DNA from: an uncultured Oscillospiraceae bacterium
Lineage (GTDB): Bacteria > Bacillota > Clostridia > Oscillospirales > Oscillospiraceae
Direction of reading: 5' to 3'
NCBI GenBank assembly: GCA_944386885.1
Contig: CALXCU010000165.1
Span: forward strand, 1 to 61,093
Length of the DNA stretch: 61,093 nucleotides
Part shown: positions 8,573 through 19,569 of the stretch, in pieces
How positions within the stretch are numbered: the stretch's first letter is position 1
How the letters are laid out: each line of letters begins with the position of its first letter
Program-made: the position numbers and the translations under genes
Notes under the pieces: model-generated
Told to the model about the DNA's origin: nothing
The model's database searches: none
What the model saw: only the letters and a program-made list of their open reading frames with translations

Positions 8573-8833
8573 ATGTACCTGCATTTGGGGCAGTCAGTGG
8601 TGGTCCCCTTTCGGAATGTAATCGGTATTTTTGACCTGGACAACACCACCTCTTCCCACCGCACGCGGGCATTTCTGGCCCGGGCCGAGCGGGAGGGGGA
8701 ACTGGTGGACGTGTCCATGGATGTGCCCAAATCCTTTGTCCTGTGCCAGTCGGAACTGGGGACAATGGTCTATCTTTCCCAGCTCTCCCCGGCCACCCTG
8801 CTGCGCCGGGCGGAAAACAACCAATTTGAATGA
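8573..8833 (+). CDS. remB: extracellular matrix regulator RemB/YaaB (DUF370)
   Basis: 86 residues. The start ATG at 8573 follows GGAGGAGAG; the longer in-frame reading from 8471 overlaps the previous gene and is rejected. MYLHLGQSVVVPFRNVIGIF matches the RemA/RemB family, whose RemA member is a DNA-binding biofilm regulator. Position between recF and gyrB matches B. subtilis yaaB. What RemB itself does is not settled. Confidence 0.88.
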   Translation: MYLHLGQSVVVPFRNVIGIFDLDNTTSSHRTRAFLARAEREGELVDVSMDVPKSFVLCQSELGTMVYLSQLSPATLLRRAENNQFE

Positions 8834-8853
8834 ATTTTTAAGGAGGCCGCATA

Positions 8854-9246
8854 ATGGAATCGACTACCCTTTGGAAGGACCGCAAGCGCTATTTCGGCCT
8901 GCCCCTGTCCTTTACCCGTTACCGCCTGACGGACGACCGGGTCTTTTGCGAAAAGGGATTTCTCAACCTGCACAGTGAGGAGGTGCTCCTCTACCGCGTG
9001 CGGGATCTGGAGCTGAGCCTGTCCCTGGGGCAGCGGATCTTTGGCGTGGGGACGGTGCGGGTCCACTCGTCGGACAAGACCGCCCCGGATCTGGAACTGC
9101 GCAACATCAAGCGCCCCCGTGAGGTCAAGGAGCTCCTCTTCCGGGAGGTGGAGCAGGCCAAGGACCGCCGGCGCATGCGCACCATGGAGATGGTGGGCGC
9201 CCAGGCGGAGAGCGGAGATGACCTGGAGGACGAGCTCCAGGACTGA
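8854..9246 (+). CDS. bacterial PH-domain protein (YdbS/YdbT-like fold)
   Basis: 130 residues. The pattern FTRYRLTDDRVFCEKGFLN, then EEVLLYRVRDLELS and IFGVGTVRVHSSD, is typical of bacterial PH (bPH2) domains. Unusually it has no membrane segment, and its C-terminus is a charged helix. It sits 20 bp after remB and before gyrB. Function unknown. Confidence 0.75.
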   Translation: MESTTLWKDRKRYFGLPLSFTRYRLTDDRVFCEKGFLNLHSEEVLLYRVRDLELSLSLGQRIFGVGTVRVHSSDKTAPDLELRNIKRPREVKELLFREVEQAKDRRRMRTMEMVGAQAESGDDLEDELQD

Positions 9247-9307
9247 GGCTGGAATCCCGGCAAAAGGGAATTTTTGAGCAAAAAATGGGGAGAATAGTGG
9301 GAGCTGA

Positions 9308-11389
<2,082 letters not shown>

Positions 11390-11402
11390 GGAGGGAATGG
11401 AA

Positions 11403-13943
11403 ATGGCAAAGAATGAGAAGGAGATCCAGGACATTTCCTTTCCCGATCAGAAGATCGTGGAGATTAACCTGGAGCACGAGATGCAGACGGCCTACATTGA
11501 GTATGCCATGAGCGTCATTGTGGGCCGCGCCCTGCCCGACGTACGGGACGGACTGAAGCCGGTCCACCGGCGCATTCTCTACTCCATGTATGAGAGCGGC
11601 CTGACCAGCGACAAGCCTTTTAAGAAGTCGGCTACCTGTGTGGGCGACGTGCTGGGCAAATACCACCCCCATGGCGACCAGAGCGTCTATGACGCCCTGG
11701 TCCGCCTGGCTCAGGACTTCTCTATGCGCTATCCCCTGGTGGACGGCCACGGAAACTTTGGCTCGGTGGACGGGGATCCCCCGGCCGCCTACCGCTACAC
11801 TGAGGCCCGCATGTCCAGGATGGCCAACGAGATGCTCCGGGATATTGAGAAGGACACAGTGGACTGGGACCCCAACTTCGACGAATCCCTGAAGGAACCC
11901 CGGGTGCTCCCCAGCCGCTTCCCCAATCTGTTGGTCAACGGCTCCTCCGGCATCGCTGTGGGTATGACCACCAACATTCCGCCCCATAACCTGCGGGAGG
12001 TCATCGACGCGGCGATCTGTGTGCTGGATAACCCAGAGGCCACCCTGGACGACCTGATGGAGCACATCAAGGGCCCCGATTTTCCGACCCGGGGGATCAT
12101 CATGGGCCGCAGCGGCATTCGGGCGGCCTATGCCACCGGCAAGGGGCATATCCGGGTTCGCGCCCGCACGGAGATGGAGGAGTTTGGCAACAACCGCACC
12201 CGCATTATAGTCACGGAGCTGCCCTATCAGGTCAACAAATCCCGTCTGGTGGAGAACATTGCCGAGCAGGTCCACGACAAGCGGCTGGAGGGCATCTCCG
12301 GCCTGCGGGATGAGTCCGACGGCAAGAAGGGCATGCGCATCGTCATTGAGCTTAAGAAGGACGCCAACCCCCAGGTGGTCCTCAACCGGCTCTTTGCCCA
12401 GACCCAGATGCAGACCACCTTTGGCATTATTATGCTGGCCCTGGTCAATAATCAGAAGCAGCCCAAGGTCCTCACCCTGCGCCAGATTCTGGACGAGTAT
12501 ATCACCTTCCAGGAGGAAGTACTGACCCGGCGCACCCGCTACGATCTGAAGAAGGCTCAGGAGCGGGCCCATATTTTGCAGGGCCTGCTCATCGCCCAGG
12601 ACAACATTGACGAGGTGGTGCGCATCATCCGCACCAGCTATGACAATGCCCAGGAGCGGCTCATGGAGCGCTTTGACCTGGATGAGATCCAGGCCAAGGC
12701 CATCTGCGACATGCGCCTGATCGCCCTGCAGGGCCTCAACCGGGAGAAGCTGGAGGCCGAGTACCAGGATCTCATGGAGAAGGTGGCCTACTATGAGCGC
12801 CTGCTCTCCGACGGGGCCATGCTCCGGGGCGTCCTGAAGGAGGAGCTCACCGAGATCCGGGACAAGTACGGCGACGAGCGCAAGACCGAGATCGGCTTTG
12901 TAGAGGACGACCTGGACATCGAGGACTTGATCGAGGAGGAGGAGTGTGTCTTTACCCTCACTGCTGCGGGCTATATCAAGCGCCTGCCCGCCTCTACCTA
13001 CCGGGCCCAGCGCCGGGGCGGCAAGGGCATCTCTGCTCAGAGCCTGAAGGAAGAGGACTATGTGGAGACCGTCTTTACCGCCTCTACCCACGACTATATC
13101 CTCTTCTTTACCAATAAGGGCCGGGTCCACCGAAAGAAGGGCTATCAGATCCCCGAAGCCGGACGGGCCGCAAAGGGTACGAATATTGTCAACGTCCTGC
13201 CGGTGGAGCCGGGAGAGAAGGTCACCGCCATGATCCATCTGCGGGAGTTCCCTGAGGACCGCTATCTGGTCATGGTCACCCGCAACGGCACGGTCAAGCG
13301 CATCCAGCTCTCCTCCATCAATACCGCCCGGAAGGCGGGTATCCGCTGCATTACCCTGGAGGAGGGGGATGAGCTCATCGCCGTGCGGGAGACGGACGGA
13401 AAACAGGCCATCTTGATTGTAACCCGCCAGGGTATGTCCATCAGCTTCCTGGAGACAGACGTGCGGTGCATGGGCCGGGACGCCTACGGCGTGCGGGGCA
13501 TCCGGCTGCGGGAGGGCGACTATGTAGTGGGCGCCGCCCGGGCCAAATACGACCATCAGGTTTTGATGATTACCGAAAACGGCTACGGCAAGCGCACCCC
13601 CATGGATGAGTACTTCCGCGCCGACGGCCCCCAGAACCGGGGCGGCTATGGCCTGAAGGGCTATCAGGTCACCGAAAAGACCGGAGCTGTGGCCGGCGTG
13701 AAGGTGGTCAGTGAGGAGGACGACATCCTAATCATTTCGGACGACGGCACCATCATCCGAACGCACGCCGCGGGGATCAACGTGTATTCCCGCACGGCCC
13801 AGGGCGTAAAGGTCATGAACCTGAGCGAGGGCGTGAAGGTCATCTCCATCGCCCGCACTGAACGGGAGGATGAGGAGACGGACGGGGCGGAGGAGAGCGC
13901 CCAGGAGGACGTCTCCCAGGCAGACGAGGGGCCCCAGGCATAA
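11403..13943 (+). CDS. gyrA: DNA gyrase subunit A
   Basis: 846 residues from the ATG at 11403, which has AAGGAGGG at 11388-11395 at good spacing; the in-frame ATG at 11397 is almost on top of that site. The N-terminal winged-helix domain has the catalytic tyrosine in [10 protein letters not shown]. The C-terminal beta-pinwheel carries the GyrA box QRRGGKGI. The quinolone-determining region reads [20 protein letters not shown]: the residue equivalent to E. coli Ser83 is Gln93. The acidic C-terminal tail is ~30 residues. Confidence 0.98.
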   Translation: MAKNEKEIQDISFPDQKIVEINLEHEMQTAYIEYAMSVIVGRALPDVRDGLKPVHRRILYSMYESGLTSDKPFKKSATCVGDVLGKYHPHGDQSVYDALVRLAQDFSMRYPLVDGHGNFGSVDGDPPAAYRYTEARMSRMANEMLRDIEKDTVDWDPNFDESLKEPRVLPSRFPNLLVNGSSGIAVGMTTNIPPHNLREVIDAAICVLDNPEATLDDLMEHIKGPDFPTRGIIMGRSGIRAAYATGKGHIRVRARTEMEEFGNNRTRIIVTELPYQVNKSRLVENIAEQVHDKRLEGISGLRDESDGKKGMRIVIELKKDANPQVVLNRLFAQTQMQTTFGIIMLALVNNQKQPKVLTLRQILDEYITFQEEVLTRRTRYDLKKAQERAHILQGLLIAQDNIDEVVRIIRTSYDNAQERLMERFDLDEIQAKAICDMRLIALQGLNREKLEAEYQDLMEKVAYYERLLSDGAMLRGVLKEELTEIRDKYGDERKTEIGFVEDDLDIEDLIEEEECVFTLTAAGYIKRLPASTYRAQRRGGKGISAQSLKEEDYVETVFTASTHDYILFFTNKGRVHRKKGYQIPEAGRAAKGTNIVNVLPVEPGEKVTAMIHLREFPEDRYLVMVTRNGTVKRIQLSSINTARKAGIRCITLEEGDELIAVRETDGKQAILIVTRQGMSISFLETDVRCMGRDAYGVRGIRLREGDYVVGAARAKYDHQVLMITENGYGKRTPMDEYFRADGPQNRGGYGLKGYQVTEKTGAVAGVKVVSEEDDILIISDDGTIIRTHAAGINVYSRTAQGVKVMNLSEGVKVISIARTEREDEETDGAEESAQEDVSQADEGPQA

Positions 13944-13967
13944 AGCAGCCGTCGGAAAGGGAGGAGC

Positions 13968-14405
13968 ATGAAGACCGTTACCATCTATACGGACGGGGCC
14001 TGCTCAGGCAACCCGGGCCCGGGCGGGTGGGGGGCCATTTTGATGTATGGCCCTCATCGGAAGGAGCTCTCTGGGGGCGAAGGGCACACGACCAACAACC
14101 GCATGGAGCTCACCGGGGTCATAACTGCCCTGGAGGCCCTGAAGGAGCCCTGCCAAGTGGAGCTCTACTCCGACTCCAAGTATGTCATCGACGCCCTCCA
14201 GAAGGGGTGGGCCAAGAGCTGGCGCGCCCGGGGCTGGATTAAGGCTGATAAAAAGCCCGCCCTTAATCCCGATTTGTGGGAGCGGCTGCTGGAGCTGTGC
14301 GAGTATCACACGGTGAACCTCCACTGGGTCAAGGGTCATGCAGAAAACCCCTATAACAACCGCTGCGATGAGTTGGCGGTGGCAGAGAGCAGGAAGTACA
14401 AATAG
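13968..14405 (+). CDS. rnhA: ribonuclease HI
   Basis: 145 residues, standard type 1 RNase H. Catalytic residues are visible: D9 in [15 protein letters not shown]47 in [10 protein letters not shown]69 in [11 protein letters not shown] and D134 in NNRCDELA. The basic handle segment [12 protein letters not shown] is present. It removes RNA from RNA-DNA hybrids. The gene follows gyrA by 24 bp with its own GGGAGGAG site and ends at a strong terminator, closing this transcription unit. Confidence 0.96.
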   Translation: MKTVTIYTDGACSGNPGPGGWGAILMYGPHRKELSGGEGHTTNNRMELTGVITALEALKEPCQVELYSDSKYVIDALQKGWAKSWRARGWIKADKKPALNPDLWERLLELCEYHTVNLHWVKGHAENPYNNRCDELAVAESRKYK

Positions 14406-14411
14406 AACGTA

Positions 14412-14447
14412 AGCGCCGGAAGACGAGACCGTTTTCCGGCGCTTTTT
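14412..14447 (+). terminator. intrinsic terminator after rnhA
   Basis: Ten-bp stem AGCGCCGGAA (14412-14421) with TTCCGGCGCT (14434-14443), followed by TTTTTA. It ends the gyrB-gyrA-rnhA unit. Confidence 0.9.
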
Positions 14448-14449
14448 AT

Positions 14450-15323
14450 CCAGGATCCAAGGCCAATCGGGAGTCTGAGACTTTTATAAAAGATATTTAA
14501 GCGCAAAGATTCAAGCCATGAATCAATTCGGCGCGGAATTTACCATTTACCATCTGCAGTAGCCGCCTATTTACACGACCTTATGATACCGCCTCTCTAT
14601 TTTCATCGAGCGTATATTTTGGGACATTTGAATGTCAGTATTACCTATATTATTCCAAAAAGGGCGGACAAATTTACCATAGAAAAATGGAATAAAAAGT
14701 AAATCATAGCATAATAACCATAAAACAATCTATTTTCGCGATAAAATTATTTCTGTTTTACATTTATTAAGGAATTAGTTGCTTTTAATTCAATTTTTTA
14801 GAAAAAATAGGTGGGATAATTGGGCATAATGCTGATTATTACACAGCAATGAAGTAAATTTCTGAACCTTTCGAAAAACTGTATGATTTATTTCAGATTT
14901 ATAAAAGGAAAACTGAAATAATAAAGGTTATATTCGCACTGTATATACAAATTGTGGCGAGGCTAGACCTTTTGCCCGAAAAGTGCTATTATATACAAAC
15001 AGAAGATATAACATAGTTTCTATTATGTAGTTATCAACAAAAATAGCTGAAAGGGGATTATTGTCAAAATTCGTTTTGTTCCAAAGAGCGATGCAGGATG
15101 AATGAATGGGGTCTTAACAGAATAGACTTTTCTGAATGGATCGAACTGCGGAACTACGAAAAAAATTGCAAATCTTGCTGAGCCGCAGATACAAAAGGGG
15201 GCTGAAGGCCAAGAAATTTTCAGAAGCTTACTCTGTCGGTTTCAGCGGGGCGAGAAAGGAGTGAGAAAGGGAAGTCCATTGTAGAAAGCGTTTTAACAAA
15301 TTGAAACGATCGAGGAGGAGACT
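14450..15323. other. AT-rich intergenic region without genes (874 bp)
   Basis: No open reading frame of note on either strand. Base composition is strikingly AT-rich against a GC-rich surrounding. Two inverted repeats stand out: GACATT-TG-AATGTC at 14633-14646, and TTATTTCAG (14888-14896) with CTGAAATAA (14913-14921) around a 16-nt loop. CTGCGG and CCGCAG arms near 15146-15188 could form a hairpin in the leader of the next gene. It probably holds the promoter and regulatory sites for the surface-polymer locus. A decayed insertion remains possible. Confidence 0.6.
14964..14992 (+). promoter_or_regulatory. candidate sigma-A promoter for the C69/cap-like locus
   Basis: TAGACC (14964-14969), a 17-nt spacer, and TATTAT (14987-14992). 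Transcription from here would give a ~320-nt leader before the gene at 15324. The -35 matches 4 of 6 positions, so this is only a candidate. Confidence 0.35.
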
Positions 15324-17171
15324 ATGAGAACTGTCTTGAAAAGAGCTGCGAGTCTGGCGGTTGCCGGCGTTATGCTGGGGACCAGCACTATCAGCGCCAG
15401 CGCTTGTACGGTCCTGGCTGTCGGTAAAGATGCCTCTGATACCGGTTCGGTGTTGGTATCTCATACCTGCGACGGTTGGTATGATCACCGCATTCAGATT
15501 GTAGAGGGCGGTACCCATGCTGCTGGGGAAATGGTGGATATTTACCGGGACCCCTGTACGGCAACCAAGAGTGAGGTGACTCTGGTCGGACAGATCCCTC
15601 AGGCGGAGGAGACCTATACTTATTTTAATATCGGCTATCCCTTTATGAATGAAAAGGGCGTCGTGATGAGCGAGTTCACTTGGAGCGGCCGCAGTGAAAT
15701 CAGTAGCCCCGAGGGCCTGTTTGTCATTGCCAACCTGGAGATGCTGGGCCTGCAGCGTGCCGACACCGCTCGTGAGGCTGTTGAGATCATGGGTGCGCTG
15801 GCTGAGGAGTACGGCTATGCCGACGGCGGCGAGTGCCTGCTGGTGGCTGACCAGAATGAAGTGTGGATCTTTGAGATCTGCGGCGGTGGTCCCCTGTGGA
15901 CCAGCGGGAGCGAAGCCCCCGGCGCTCACTGGGCGGCCCGGCGCGTGCCCGACGACCAGGTGTACACCGGTGCCAACCGCTCCCGCCTGGGCGTGATTGA
16001 CTTTAACGATACGGAAAATTATATGTGGTCCACTGACATTACCGCCCTGCCCGAGCAGATGGGTTGGTGGAGTGAAGGCGAGGACTTCAACTATACTCAG
16101 ATCTTTAACCCCCAGCCCTACGGCTATGAGTTCTATGCCAGCCGCCGCGAGTGGCGGGTGTTCAGCCTGCTGGCTCCCTCTCAGGAGTTCCCGGTGCTGG
16201 ACCGGCAGAGCCACTATGACTTTACCATCGTCCCTGACGAGCTGGTCTCCGTCCAGGACATCATGGACATTTACAGCGACCACCTGGAGGGCACCGAGTA
16301 TGACATGACCGAGGGTCTGGCCGCCGGCCCCTTCGGCAATCCCCACCGCTGGCAGGTCACCGGCGACCAGAAGCCGGAGAACGCCGCCGATGAGGATTGG
16401 GAGCGCGAGATCGCCCAGTTCCGCTGCACCTACAGCTTCGTGGCGGAGCTCCGTCCTGATATGCCCGGCGAGATCGGCAGCGTGCTGTGGTTTGGCGAGG
16501 ATTGCCCCGATACCACCGTCTATACCCCCATTTATGCCGGTACTACCGCGGTTCCTGAGGAGTGGTCCGGCGGTGACCGGAAGTCCTTCGATCAGAACTG
16601 CGCCTGGTGGGCCTTTAACTTCATCGGCAACTATGCTCAGCTGAACTGGGACGCCATGTACCCTGTCATCCGGGAGAAGAAGGCGGAGATCGAGGGCGAG
16701 TATTTTGCCGAGCAGGCCGATGTGGATGCCCAGGCTCTGGAGCTCTACAACACCTCCGGTGTGGACGCCGCGAAGGAATACCTGACCGACTATGTGTATA
16801 CCAACCTGGAAGAGCTCAACGACGAGTGGTGGGCATTTGCCTGGCAGCTGGTAGGCACTTACTATGACGGTATGCGCATCGAGGAGGATGGCTCCTCCAC
16901 CACCCTGGGATACCCCACCGAGTGGCTGGAAGAGGTCGGCTTCGGGGCCACCAGCTTGGCCGACAAGGGCGTGAGCGTGGAAACTGAGGAGCCCGAGGCT
17001 ACTGATGCTCCTGAGACTGAGCCGACCCAGGCTCCTGCAGATACCACTCCTTCTGAGCCTGATGTCAACACCACCACCAGCAATTCCACTGCCCTCGTGA
17101 TCGGCTCGGTCTGCGTGATTATTGTAGCCATCGCTGCAATCATTATCCTGCAGAAGAAAAAGAAGAGCTAA
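15324..17171 (+). CDS. C69-family dipeptidase, exported and membrane-anchored
   Basis: 615 residues. A signal peptide (1-27) ends ISASA and is followed by Cys28-Thr-Val-Leu. In C69/PepD-type Ntn hydrolases the cysteine exposed by processing is the nucleophile, so signal cleavage would create the active site. The C69 core runs to ~500 (GGECLLVADQNEVWIFE, HWAARRVPD). A Thr/Pro/Glu-rich stalk follows, then a C-terminal membrane helix (~590-610) with a KKKKS stop-transfer. It would act outside the cell on dipeptides. AGGAGGAG precedes the ATG. First gene of the surface-polymer locus. Confidence 0.88.
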   Translation: MRTVLKRAASLAVAGVMLGTSTISASACTVLAVGKDASDTGSVLVSHTCDGWYDHRIQIVEGGTHAAGEMVDIYRDPCTATKSEVTLVGQIPQAEETYTYFNIGYPFMNEKGVVMSEFTWSGRSEISSPEGLFVIANLEMLGLQRADTAREAVEIMGALAEEYGYADGGECLLVADQNEVWIFEICGGGPLWTSGSEAPGAHWAARRVPDDQVYTGANRSRLGVIDFNDTENYMWSTDITALPEQMGWWSEGEDFNYTQIFNPQPYGYEFYASRREWRVFSLLAPSQEFPVLDRQSHYDFTIVPDELVSVQDIMDIYSDHLEGTEYDMTEGLAAGPFGNPHRWQVTGDQKPENAADEDWEREIAQFRCTYSFVAELRPDMPGEIGSVLWFGEDCPDTTVYTPIYAGTTAVPEEWSGGDRKSFDQNCAWWAFNFIGNYAQLNWDAMYPVIREKKAEIEGEYFAEQADVDAQALELYNTSGVDAAKEYLTDYVYTNLEELNDEWWAFAWQLVGTYYDGMRIEEDGSSTTLGYPTEWLEEVGFGATSLADKGVSVETEEPEATDAPETEPTQAPADTTPSEPDVNTTTSNSTALVIGSVCVIIVAIAAIIILQKKKKS

Positions 17172-17198
17172 TCAGCTAATCCAGAGGTTAATTCAAAA

Positions 17199-17243
17199 TT
17201 GGGGTACGGCCTCTTTACTGTCCCGAGACGGCAAAGAGGTCCC
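17199..17243 (+). other. intercistronic hairpin between dipeptidase and lipoprotein genes
   Basis: CCTCTTTACTGTC (17208-17220) pairs with GACGGCAAAGAGG (17225-17237) apart from one A/C position and one G-U, and GGGG (17199-17202) can extend it with CCCC (17239-17242). Only CCCTTTC follows, so it is a weak terminator or a processing/stability element. Confidence 0.5.
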
Positions 17244-17265
17244 CCTTTCGTGAGGAGATTTTAAC

Positions 17266-17967
17266 ATGAAAAACCAGAAGAAATTAATTGCCTCCCTTCT
17301 CGCCCTGGCGATGATGCTGGGCCTGGCCGCCTGTAGCGGCGGTTCCACCGATGGTAGTACCACTCCTTCTACCGCTCCTTCCACGGAGAGTACTGCTCCT
17401 GCTGATGACGGCGCCGACGAGAGCACTGCTCCCGCTGACGACGACAGCACAGGCGGCAGCACCGCCGCTACCCCCGCTGAGTTTGACGGTAAGGTCCACG
17501 GGCCCTTTATCATGACTACCTGCGGTCAGTCCACCGGCTCGGTCATGCTGCACATGGTGGCCGGCCAGATTGGCGCCACCTCCACCGACGATCACGAGTT
17601 GTCTGCGGATACCTTTGATCCCGGCGATGCCAAGACCCTGATCGTCACTACCGGAACTTCCGGCAAGGGCATGGGCGCCGCGGGCACCGATGTGGACGAC
17701 GAGATCGCCCGCTGCACCGCCGTTATTGAGGCCGCCCGTGAGGCTGGCCTGACCATCGTCTGTGCCCATGTGGAGGGCATGTCCCGCCGTACCGATGCCA
17801 ACGACCAGGCCTCCATTGATGCCATTCTGCCTCTGGCCGACGTAATCATGGTGGTTGAGGAGAGCGACAGCGACGGCCTGTTCTCCGATTATGCCGCTGA
17901 GAATGATATTCCCATCATTATTGCGAAGGATGCCCTCGGCATGAGCGAGTACATGGCCGCGGAATAA
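17266..17967 (+). CDS. DUF6305-like surface lipoprotein
   Basis: 233 residues. A type II signal peptide with lipobox LAAC places the lipidated cysteine at position 23. A low-complexity Thr/Ser/Ala/Asp linker (~24-70) leads to a compact alpha/beta domain: FIMTTCGQSTGSVM, LIVTTGTSGKGMGAAGTDVD, VEGMSRRTDANDQASID and VVEESDSDGLFSDYAAEND. I recognise this as the DUF6305 pattern from memory. The domain resembles a nucleotide-free Rossmann-like binding fold, but no ligand is known. Its conserved Thr-Thr-Cys and Gly-Thr-Ser-Gly-Lys-Gly loops may bind the substrate of the neighbouring permease. AGGAG precedes the ATG. Confidence 0.75.
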   Translation: MKNQKKLIASLLALAMMLGLAACSGGSTDGSTTPSTAPSTESTAPADDGADESTAPADDDSTGGSTAATPAEFDGKVHGPFIMTTCGQSTGSVMLHMVAGQIGATSTDDHELSADTFDPGDAKTLIVTTGTSGKGMGAAGTDVDDEIARCTAVIEAAREAGLTIVCAHVEGMSRRTDANDQASIDAILPLADVIMVVEESDSDGLFSDYAAENDIPIIIAKDALGMSEYMAAE

Positions 17968-17988
17968 TGATCCTGTGAGTTTTGAACA

Positions 17989-18020
17989 GGGCCGCGGGCG
18001 TGCATACCACCCCGCGGCCC
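17989..18020 (+). other. intercistronic GC-rich hairpin
   Basis: GGGCCGCGGG (17989-17998) and CCCGCGGCCC (18011-18020) form a perfect 10-bp stem with a 12-nt loop. No T-run follows; the next bases lead straight to the ribosome-binding site of the permease gene. This fits an mRNA stability or segmental-expression element better than a terminator. Confidence 0.6.
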
Positions 18021-18039
18021 GGTCTGAGGAGGTAATCTT

Positions 18040-19377
18040 GTGACTATGTTTCAGCACTCCTTGGCAGTGATCATCGTCGCCATCCTCTGTTTTGCCTTGG
18101 CGAAGAAGCTGAAAGCCTGTACGGAAATTGCACTGTTGACGACGGCTATCGGCGCACTGCTGACGCATCTGATTCTCCCAATGGGAGTAGACCCGCGTTC
18201 TCCCCTGCCCTTTACGGAGATCATCCGGCATCTGGTTGAGGGTACCTTCAACTACTTTGATGTATGCATGACCTTCCTGACCGCTACGTTCTTCATGACT
18301 CTGTATAAAGAGGCTGGAGGCATCAGCTATCTGGTCCGGCAGATCGTGGGCCGCTTCTATAAGAAGCGTGTGCTCTGCCTGCTGCTCCTGTTGGTGGTGA
18401 TGATGGTCCCCGGCGCCGTCACCGGCTCTGGCGCCACTACGGTGCTGACCGTGGGCGGCCTGGTGGGTGCGGTACTGGCCACTATGGGTGTTAAGGAAGA
18501 CCGCCGTGTAGCGCTGGTATTTATGTTGGCCGCCATGAGCGCTGCCTGCCCGCCCATCAATCTGTGGACTATGATGGCCGCCGCCGGCGCCAATATGCCC
18601 TATGTAGGCTTTACCGCGCCTCTGGCCATTTTGTCCATTGGCGGCGCCCTGTTTGCAACCTTCTATCTGACCCGGGGTACCAAGAGCGATTCTGAGGTCA
18701 GCGAGGTGCTCGCTACCCTGCCCGAAGTTCCCAAGGGCTGGAACGCACTGCGCGCTTTTGTCCCCTTTGTGGTGATGCTGGTGCTCATTCTGGGCGCCCG
18801 CGTGATTCCCGCCTACTGGCCTGTCATCGGCCTGCCCATGATTTTTATGCTCAGCGGCGCCGCGGTGCTGATTTGCAGCCCCAAGAAGGTCAATGTGCTG
18901 GAAGTGGCCGTCACCACCGTGAAAAACCTGAAGGAACTGGTGGGCATTATGGTCGTAGTCGGCATTTTGAACCAGATCCTGACCCTGACCGGTGCCCGCG
19001 GCCTCATCTCTCTGGGTGTGGTCGTTCTGCCGATTTGGCTGCTCTTCGCCGCGCTGTGGATTATCCTCCCCGTATCCGAGGGTGTGCTACAGTACGCCGT
19101 GGCTCCTCTGCTGGGTGTGCCGCTGATCATGCTCTTCAACATGAAGGGTTTCAACGCCATCATCGCGCTCTCCGCCTGGTCGGTAATGTGGCCTGTGGGC
19201 GACTGCCTGCCTCCCACCGCTGTGGTGGGCCGTGCCGCTACCATGCAGCTGGACTACAAGGGCAACTATTATAAGGGTTTTGTGAAGGAAGCTCTGGTGC
19301 CCATGCTGTTTGTTCTGGCGCTTTGTACGCTGGCCATGATTTTCAACAACCAAGTGGGCGATCTGCTGGGGGTGTAA
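18040..19377 (+). CDS. ion-transporter superfamily permease (DctM/TRAP-large-like)
   Basis: 445 residues, start GTG at 18040 with GAGGAGGT 6 nt upstream (an ATG at 18046 is the alternative). About 11-12 membrane helices. Two similar hairpin motifs are expected in this superfamily: GAVTGSGATTVLTVGGLVGA in the first half and the PVSEGVLQYAVAPLLGVP region in the second. No periplasmic TRAP binding protein or small TRAP subunit is adjacent, so it may be a sodium- or proton-coupled carboxylate carrier. Genomic context suggests an acidic substrate such as glutamate or a glutamyl peptide (inference). Confidence 0.75.
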   Translation: MTMFQHSLAVIIVAILCFALAKKLKACTEIALLTTAIGALLTHLILPMGVDPRSPLPFTEIIRHLVEGTFNYFDVCMTFLTATFFMTLYKEAGGISYLVRQIVGRFYKKRVLCLLLLLVVMMVPGAVTGSGATTVLTVGGLVGAVLATMGVKEDRRVALVFMLAAMSAACPPINLWTMMAAAGANMPYVGFTAPLAILSIGGALFATFYLTRGTKSDSEVSEVLATLPEVPKGWNALRAFVPFVVMLVLILGARVIPAYWPVIGLPMIFMLSGAAVLICSPKKVNVLEVAVTTVKNLKELVGIMVVVGILNQILTLTGARGLISLGVVVLPIWLLFAALWIILPVSEGVLQYAVAPLLGVPLIMLFNMKGFNAIIALSAWSVMWPVGDCLPPTAVVGRAATMQLDYKGNYYKGFVKEALVPMLFVLALCTLAMIFNNQVGDLLGV

Positions 19378-19380
19378 AGT

Positions 19381-19554
19381 ATGGATATTTTGGTTATAAT
19401 TAACGCCCTTTTTACAATCCTTACCTACGCCACCGCGCTTTTCTTCCTGATTGCGATTATCCGTGCATTTGCCAGGACGAAAAACCGACAGGAAGCGCTG
19501 GTGTACTGTGTTATCATGATCCCTTTCATTCTACGTCTGCTTCGCTTGAAATAA
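19381..19554 (+). CDS. 57-residue membrane protein between permease and M14 gene
   Basis: The ATG at 19381 lies 3 nt after the permease stop, with a GGGGGTG site inside the permease 3' end. It runs 57 codons to TAA at 19552-19554, 15 nt before the M14 start. One strongly hydrophobic N-terminal helix (MDILVIINALFTIL onward) is followed by a basic stretch ARTKNRQ and a second hydrophobic segment, ending LRLLRLK. Tight spacing on both sides argues that it is translated. It could be an accessory subunit of the permease. No family recognised. Confidence 0.7.
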   Translation: MDILVIINALFTILTYATALFFLIAIIRAFARTKNRQEALVYCVIMIPFILRLLRLK

Positions 19555-19569
19555 GGGGGAGGGATTGCG

